Assembly: GCF_019880225.1 (NCBI RefSeq)
Contig: NZ_CP082284.1
Span: forward strand, 868,001-932,000
From: Halobaculum rubrum
GTDB lineage: Archaea > Halobacteriota > Halobacteria > Halobacteriales > Haloferacaceae
Reading direction: 5' to 3'
DNA: 64,000 nt
Both the position numbers and the translations under genes were made by a program. The notes below the pieces were generated by a model. That model did not search any database, was not told the DNA's origin, and was given only the letters and a program-made list of their open reading frames with translations. Below are positions 59,773-64,000 of the stretch, in pieces (the first letter of the stretch is position 1; every line of letters starts with the position of its first letter).

Positions 59773-60834
59773 ATGCGAGCAGCAGTCCTGCGCGAACACG
59801 GGGAACCGCTCGACGTAACCGAGGTCGACGACCCGGAGCCGGAGCCGACGGGCGTGGTCGTCGAGGTCGAGGCGTGCGGGATCTGTCGGTCGGACTGGCA
59901 CGGCTGGCAGGGCGACTGGGACTGGCTGGGCATCCAGCCGCAGCCGGGACAGATCCTGGGTCACGAGCCGGCCGGCCACGTAACCGCCGTCGGCGAGGAC
60001 GTGACGAACTTCGCCGAGGGCGACCACGTCGCAGTCCCGTTCAACCTCGGCGACGGCACCTGTATGCAGTGTCGAACCGGTCACGGGAACACCTGCGAGA
60101 ACCCGATGCCGCTGGGGTTCGTCGAGCCGGTCCCCGGCGCCTTCGCCGAACTGGTTCACGTCCCGGCGGCCGATCACAACCTCGTCCACCTGCCGGACGG
60201 CGTGGGCTCCGTCGACATGGCGGGGCTGGGCTGTCGGTTCATGACGGCCTTCCACGGCTTGGCCCACCGAGCGCCCGTCGAGGCGGGCGACTGGGTCGCC
60301 GTCCACGGCTGCGGGGGGGTCGGCCTCTCGGCGGTCCACGTCGCCGACGCCCTCGGCGCGAACGTCGTCGCCGTCGACCTCGACGACAACAAGCTCTCGA
60401 CGGCCGAGGAGCTCGGCGCCGCCGAGACCGTCAACGCCGGCGACGCCGACGACGTGCCGGGGGCGGTGCAGGCACTCGCGGGCGGCGGCTGTCACGTCTC
60501 CGTCGACGCGCTCGGCATCGCCGAGACGTGTCGTAACTCGGTACTCAGCCTCGGCACGCGGGGAACGCACGTCCAGATCGGCCTCACCACCTCCGAGGAC
60601 GAGGGGATGGTGAGCCTCCCGACGGACGCGATGGTGATGAAGGAGATCGAGTTCGTCGGCTCGCTGGGACTGCCGCCGACGCGGTACGACGAGATCTTCC
60701 GGATGGTCGCCCGCGACAAACTCGACCCCAGCGCCGTCATCAGCGAGACGGTGTCGCTGGACGACGTGAACGACAAGCTCTCGGCGATGACCGACTTCGG
60801 CACCGAGGGGATCCCGGTGATCGACGAGTTCTGA
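59773..60834 (+). CDS. Zinc-dependent alcohol dehydrogenase
   Basis: A 353-residue medium-chain dehydrogenase. The catalytic zinc site is present: Cys36 in GICRSDW and His63-Glu64 in LGHEPAGHV. The structural zinc site has three cysteines (GTCMQCRTGHGNTC); the first of the usual four is replaced by Asp in LGDGTC, so it may bind zinc with Asp or not at all. The cofactor loop HGCGGVGLSAVHVA (about 177-190) and the acidic VAVDLDDNK suggest NAD. The substrate is unknown; haloarchaeal members take short-chain alcohols. AT-rich CAATTAT repeats lie just upstream. Start ATG at 59773. Confidence 0.94.
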   Translation: MRAAVLREHGEPLDVTEVDDPEPEPTGVVVEVEACGICRSDWHGWQGDWDWLGIQPQPGQILGHEPAGHVTAVGEDVTNFAEGDHVAVPFNLGDGTCMQCRTGHGNTCENPMPLGFVEPVPGAFAELVHVPAADHNLVHLPDGVGSVDMAGLGCRFMTAFHGLAHRAPVEAGDWVAVHGCGGVGLSAVHVADALGANVVAVDLDDNKLSTAEELGAAETVNAGDADDVPGAVQALAGGGCHVSVDALGIAETCRNSVLSLGTRGTHVQIGLTTSEDEGMVSLPTDAMVMKEIEFVGSLGLPPTRYDEIFRMVARDKLDPSAVISETVSLDDVNDKLSAMTDFGTEGIPVIDEF

Positions 60835-60904
60835 GGGGGAGAAGCCGGGCAGTCGGTCTCCCCGGCCACAGGTGGTTTACTGTCGGCCCCGTGAAGTCGG
60901 ACCG

Positions 60905-61840
60905 ATGCACGCCGACGAGATCGATCCGCAGGCCCGGGCGGCGGTCAAGCGACAGGACCGGTTCCCTCTCCCGCATAGCCGGTACGGGCTGAAGCTCCTC
61001 CGACTCCTCATGCGACCCGTCACCTGGGTACAGAACCGGAACCCCCCGAGCGTCGGCGCCGTCGTCGACCGATCGATCCCCGGTCCCGCCGGGGACCTCG
61101 ACGCCCGCCTCTACCTCCCCGACGGCGACGGGCCGTATCCGACGGTCGTGTTCTTTCACGGCGGCGGGTTCGTCCTCGGGAGCATCGAGACGCACGACTG
61201 GCTGTGTCGCCACCTCACGAGGGAGAGCGGCTGTGCGGTCTGTTCGGTCGACTACCGCCTCGCTCCCGAACACCCCTTCCCCGCGGCCGTCGAGGACGCG
61301 TCCGCCGCCGTCGAGTGGGCCGCCGCGAACCCGGACGCCGTCCGGGGGACCGGAACCGTCGCGGTCGCGGGCGACTCCGCCGGCGGGACCCTCGCGGCCG
61401 CCGTCGCCCTCATGGCCGCCGAACGCGACGGGCCCGAGATCGCCCACCAGACGCTTCTGTATCCCAGCGTCGGCGTCGACCCGGACCGGCCCTCGATGCG
61501 CGACCACGCGGGGATCGTGCTCGACGAGGCCGACATCGAGTGGTTCGGCGACTGCTACTACGGGAGCGACGTCCACCGGCGCAACCCGTACGCCGACCCG
61601 GCGAACGCGGGCGACGTCTCCGGCGTCGCCCCCGCGACCGTCGTCACCGCGGGGTTCGACCCCCTTCGCGACGGCGGCCGGGCGTACGCCGAACAGCTCG
61701 TCCGCGACGGCGTCGCCACGCGGTACGTGAACTACGAGGACATGGTTCACGGCTTCATGACGATGCGGGGCGTCGATCGAACCCACGAGGCGATCGCGGC
61801 GGTCGCCGACGAGATCGCGGACGCGCTCGCCGACGAGTGA
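60905..61840 (+). CDS. Alpha/beta hydrolase, HSL-type esterase
   Basis: A 311-residue esterase of the hormone-sensitive lipase group. The oxyanion motif HGGGFVLGS lies at about residues 85-93, the nucleophile in GDSAGGTLA (Ser about 160), and the later Asp/His in GFDPLRDGG and MVHGF. The N-terminal cap has LMRPVTWVQNRNPPS. It hydrolyses acyl esters of small molecules. Start ATG at 60905 (MHADEIDPQARAAVK). Follows the alcohol dehydrogenase by about 70 bp in the same direction; they may be cotranscribed, suggesting alcohol/ester metabolism. Confidence 0.93.
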   Translation: MHADEIDPQARAAVKRQDRFPLPHSRYGLKLLRLLMRPVTWVQNRNPPSVGAVVDRSIPGPAGDLDARLYLPDGDGPYPTVVFFHGGGFVLGSIETHDWLCRHLTRESGCAVCSVDYRLAPEHPFPAAVEDASAAVEWAAANPDAVRGTGTVAVAGDSAGGTLAAAVALMAAERDGPEIAHQTLLYPSVGVDPDRPSMRDHAGIVLDEADIEWFGDCYYGSDVHRRNPYADPANAGDVSGVAPATVVTAGFDPLRDGGRAYAEQLVRDGVATRYVNYEDMVHGFMTMRGVDRTHEAIAAVADEIADALADE

Positions 61841-61879
61841 GGCTCCGTACAGCCGACGTGCCGGCGCCGTGCGGTCAGG

Positions 61880-62521
61880 TCAGCAGGCGCCGCCGCCCGC
61901 GCCCGCCGCCGCCGCGCCGGCGCCCGCACAGCTGGCGGCGCTCGCGCTCGCGGCCGCCGCGGCGGCCGTCCCGCCGACCACGACCGCGGCGTCGTCGCTC
62001 CGGCTGTAATCGACCGGCTTGCCCCACGCGACGGGGGCGACCTCGTCGTCGATGTCGTCGGCCGCCTCGACGGCGGCGCGGAGGTCCGCGACCGAGTAGC
62101 CCGCGTCGGTCGCGAAGCGGTCGACGAGATCCGTGGTGAGCAGCACCCGTCGACACTCCTCAGCCTCGAACAGCTCGTCCCCATCGAACGTGAACTGCAC
62201 GTCGTAGTGGCGGACGAACACGTCCTCGAACGGCTCGTGGATCGCGGCGGCGGCCTCGCCGACGAGGTCCCACACGAGGTCGCGGTCCGGTTGCTCGACG
62301 TGCTCGCCGAGCGAGAACCGTGCGACCGGGACGACGACCGGTTCGCCGTCGGGACCCTCGTTGACGACCGCGACGGCGGTGATCCCGCAGTCCTCGACCG
62401 GATAGCCGGCGCGGTCGACGGCGTCCCGAAGCGCCTCATCGGCGGTCTCCTGACGCGATTCGATGTCGACCTGTTCGTCGGGCGTGTCGGCTCCGAGCAG
62501 TCGCTCCAGCAGGGAGGGCAT
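61880..62521 (-). CDS. Haloarchaeal hypothetical protein with Ala/Gly/Cys-rich tail
   Basis: A 213-residue acidic protein starting MPSLLERLLGADTPDEQVD. The central region has alternating strands and helices (DCGITAVAVVNEGPDGEPVVVPVARF; FVRHYDVQFTFDGDELFE) without a known family. The last 35 residues are Ala/Gly-rich with two Cys and end GGGAC. Such low-complexity Cys-ending tails recall membrane-anchoring or processed signals, but no transmembrane-length hydrophobic core is present. No evident partner; DUF2237 is divergent with about 100 bp between. Function unknown. Confidence 0.75.
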   Translation of the reverse strand: MPSLLERLLGADTPDEQVDIESRQETADEALRDAVDRAGYPVEDCGITAVAVVNEGPDGEPVVVPVARFSLGEHVEQPDRDLVWDLVGEAAAAIHEPFEDVFVRHYDVQFTFDGDELFEAEECRRVLLTTDLVDRFATDAGYSVADLRAAVEAADDIDDEVAPVAWGKPVDYSRSDDAAVVVGGTAAAAAASASAASCAGAGAAAAGAGGGAC

Positions 62522-62622
62522 CGAACGAGGTATCGGGGGACTGGGACTTCGGTGTTCCGGCCGCGGTCGCCGCCGCCGTCCGGCGCGGCCTTTTCATCGT
62601 CGCGTCCGTTCGTCCGTCCGGG

Positions 62623-63033
62623 ATGACCGAACCACGGACGGACGACGACGGCGCCGACGCGGAGGAACCGGAGCGGAACGTCCTCGGCGAACCGCTCCGA
62701 GAGTGCAGCGCCGACCCCGAGACCGGCTTTCTTCGTGACGGCCGCTGTCGTCACCTCGCCCGGGACCCGGGACGCCACGAGGTGTGTGCGGTCGTCACCG
62801 ACGAGTTCCTCCGTTACTCGCGCGACCGCGGCAACGATCTGGTCACGCCGCGGCCGGACCTGGGGTTCCCGGGCCTGTCCGACGGCGACCGGTGGTGTCT
62901 CTGTCTGCCGCGTTGGGAGGAGGCGCGAGCTGCCGGCGTCGCGCCGCCGGTCGTGCTCGCGGCGACGAACGAGGCGGTACTGGAGGAGGTCTCACTGGAG
63001 ACACTCCGCGAGCACGCCGTCGACGACGAGTGA
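62623..63033 (+). CDS. DUF2237 family protein
   Basis: A 136-residue protein of the DUF2237 family: NVLGEPLRECSADPETGFLRDGRC, HEVCAVVTDEFLRYSRDRGNDL and WCLCLPRWEEARAAGVAPPVVLAATNEAVLEEV are the family blocks, with four or five conserved cysteines suggesting a metal or redox site. Function is not established. A scrap of a second copy lies at 56711. Start ATG at 62623; the N-terminal 18 residues are an acidic extension. Stop at 63033, followed by a convergent zinc-ribbon gene. Confidence 0.92.
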   Translation: MTEPRTDDDGADAEEPERNVLGEPLRECSADPETGFLRDGRCRHLARDPGRHEVCAVVTDEFLRYSRDRGNDLVTPRPDLGFPGLSDGDRWCLCLPRWEEARAAGVAPPVVLAATNEAVLEEVSLETLREHAVDDE

Positions 63034-63058
63034 TACCACCGGCGGGCGACACTGCCGG

Positions 63059-63241
63059 TCAGCCGCCGTCGGTCATCGATCCGGCGAAGTACGCCGCGTC
63101 GGCGGCGAGTGAGTCCCGCCCGGAATCGGCGACGACCGTGGTAAAATCGTCGCCGTCGCAACGCGCACAGCGCGCCGGCTCGTCGAGGTCGGCGTGGACG
63201 AGCCCGCACCGGTCACAGGAGACGTACCGTAGTCCGAGCAC
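63059..63241 (-). CDS. Small zinc-ribbon protein
   Basis: A 60-residue zinc ribbon: RYVSCDRCGLVHADLDEPARCARCDGDDF with two CxxC pairs about 13 residues apart, then an acidic helix (RDSLAADAAYFAGS). The GTG at 63241 (VLGLRYVSCDRC) gives a standard mini zinc ribbon; an ATG at 63286 would add 15 residues of hydrophobic and Cys-rich sequence. It ends 25 bp after the DUF2237 stop on the opposite strand. Function unknown. Confidence 0.7.
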   Translation of the reverse strand: MLGLRYVSCDRCGLVHADLDEPARCARCDGDDFTTVVADSGRDSLAADAAYFAGSMTDGG

Positions 63242-63438
63242 GGCCGTCAGGAGGCACCGGCACCACAAAACGCCGCCGGCGATCACGGTCGGTGGTTACA
63301 GTCAGCTGTCCCCGAGTCCCGGGAAACGGGTCAGGGGCGTCCCTCCGGGACCCGCGTTCGCGCTCGGACCGCGGTCGTTGAGACCCGCTGTCGATGTCGA
63401 AACCCACCGACAAACCGTTACGGAAGTACGAGGAGAAA
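63242..63438. other. Intergenic DNA, no gene seen
   Basis: About 200 bp between the zinc-ribbon start and the structured element. It contains a short GC dyad (GTCCCCGAGTCCCGGGAAACG region) and no supportable frame. The promoter for the zinc-ribbon gene should be here. Confidence 0.6.
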
Positions 63439-63795
63439 GTCCCGTGCTTTAGCGCGGGTATGAATCCGACACCTCTCCGCAAACACCGTCCGAACTACCC
63501 AAACCGATGGTTTAACTAACTCATCACCCTACTAACAGCCAACCGAGGCGGCCTGCCCGCCCGCTTAATCGGACAGTATCGGGATTCCCTGATTCCACGC
63601 AGAAGGCACCCCCTTCTGCCCGGAACACGGGGTGCAGTCACCAAAAGTATCTCCGAATCCCACGCCGGGATAGGAGTACCGGCTGGGTGGCACAGCCAGT
63701 AGCTGTCCGTCGGGGTGGCTACAAATCGTAACCATCCCAACCCAGCGGTGCGGTACCGTGGGAATCCTCGCCCTTTCAGCGCGGAGAGGATGTCA
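63439..63795 (+). ncRNA. Structured RNA-like element resembling an IS1341/TnpB right end (omegaRNA-like)
   Basis: About 360 bp without a gene. From left to right: a hairpin CCCGTGC/GCGCGGG (63441-63447/63452-63458); a perfect hairpin GCAGAAGG/CCTTCTGC (63599-63606/63612-63619); then a long-range stem, GTACCG plus GCTGGGT (63676-63688) with ACCCAGC plus CGGTAC (63740-63756). That stem encloses two hairpins (ACAGC/GCTGT at 63692-63706; 63712-63718/63732-63738). A final hairpin TCCTC...GAGGA (63765-63790) ends in GAGGATGTCA. This terminal word is what I recall from right ends of haloarchaeal IS1341 elements, where the 3' end of the TnpB guide RNA lies. No tnpB is adjacent. Right boundary 63795 coincides with the stop codon of the neighbouring methyltransferase. 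Left boundary uncertain. Confidence 0.5.
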
Positions 63796-64000
63796 ATCCT
63801 CCCGGATCGCGAAGACGAACTCGGTGCCGCTCCCGAGGGGGTCGTCGGCGGTGACGGTCCGGTCGACCCGGAACTCCGCGTCTTCCAACTGTGCGAGCGT
63901 CGCCTCCCGACCGGGCGTCGAGAAGAACATGTCCCCGTCCATCCAACCCCGGCGGACCGTCTCGTAGCGCCCGCCCGGCAGGGTCATCAGGAGGCGGCCG
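63793..64000 (-). CDS. SAM-dependent methyltransferase-like protein (C-terminal part)
   Basis: The gene enters from the right edge and ends at the TGA of 63793-63795, giving the last 68 residues: GRLLMTLPGG, then RRGWMDGDMFFSTPGREATL, ending EFVFAIRED. GGRLLMTLPGG followed by a strand and FxxFAIRE fits the last strands of a class I methyltransferase domain. The SAM-binding motifs are outside the window. Its stop codon lies within the terminal word of the RNA-like element, so the element was inserted at, or now forms, the end of this gene. Confidence 0.72.
   Translation of the reverse strand, partial: GRLLMTLPGGRYETVRRGWMDGDMFFSTPGREATLAQLEDAEFRVDRTVTADDPLGSGTEFVFAIRED

Noticed and set aside
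63430-63442. GAGGAGAAAGTCC resembles the conserved RNase P RNA box GAGGAAAGTCC
   Set aside because: It has extra bases, and I see no matching second conserved region or RNase P fold downstream; the terminal hairpin fits an IS1341 end better. A covariance search would settle this.
63516-63740. 74-residue minus-strand frame inside the RNA-like element
   Set aside because: It crosses all the predicted stems, has no domain, and is Arg/Pro-rich.

Overview
The window is a piece of haloarchaeal chromosome. It has high G+C, very acidic proteins, many GTG starts, archaeal TATA elements, and archaea- or haloarchaea-specific families (archaemetzincin, RLI/ABCE1, EMC6-like, UbaA, NcsA, DUF2070, HalX, Bat-type HTH, FtsZ2 with CdrS and CdrL). 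The gene content suits the Haloferacales broadly; I cannot name a genus. Most of the window is ordinary housekeeping chromosome with short operons on both strands, and no prophage or CRISPR array is visible. Signs of mobility are limited to scars: tRNA-Ser 3'-end copies near 40.0-40.4 kb, an IS1341-like structured end at 63.4-63.8 kb, and three broken genes.

Layout. 0-6.4 kb: gamma-glutamylcyclotransferase end, two tandem MATE exporters, citrate synthase, thioesterase, UbaA. 6.5-13.2 kb: Bat-type regulator, a solitary nuoCD, MDR oxidoreductase, F420:NADP reductase, small proteins, HAD phosphatase, UPF0146. 13.2-19.1 kb: archaemetzincin, ferritin-like protein, EMC6-RLI operon with a divergent wHTH, PIN/ATPase/KH protein. 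19.2-26.2 kb: M20 and M32 peptidases, PEP-mutase-like protein, methyltransferase, NcsA. 26.4-28.8 kb: cell-division locus ftsZ2-cdrS and cdrL. 28.9-32.2 kb: broken aldo/keto reductase, then a metal ABC importer behind a palindromic operator. 32.3-40.5 kb: M24-fold protein, HAD, DUF2070, GMP synthase amidotransferase, small zinc proteins, peroxiredoxin, tRNA-Ser(CGA). 40.6-45.1 kb: MoxR facing a four-gene DUF4129/DUF7269/DUF58/DUF7519 operon. 45.2-52.3 kb: dehydrogenase, UspA, exchanger pseudogene, HalX regulator, then Bat-type regulator, duplicated membrane protein and a lone formate-dehydrogenase-like catalytic subunit. 52.4-64 kb: glutaredoxin, ABC-2 exporter, two histidine kinases, alcohol dehydrogenase, esterase, DUF2237, zinc ribbon, RNA-like element, methyltransferase fragment.

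The most interesting signals are regulatory and structural. (1) A 7-bp word, GTCTTAC/GTAAGAC, occurs seven times in about 1.1 kb around cdrS-ftsZ2 and cdrL, once as a perfect inverted repeat beside the cdrS TATA box; it is a candidate operator for the ribbon-helix-helix division regulators. (2) About 360 bp at 63.44-63.80 kb folds into a multibranched RNA and ends like an IS1341/TnpB right end, with no tnpB beside it. (3) nuoCD and a formate-dehydrogenase catalytic subunit each stand alone without their usual partner subunits. (4) Copies of the tRNA-Ser 3' end lie in series downstream of the intact gene.

UbaA and NcsA, both encoded here, act in the same archaeal pathway (ubiquitin-like SAMP activation and tRNA 2-thiolation), although they are 19 kb apart.
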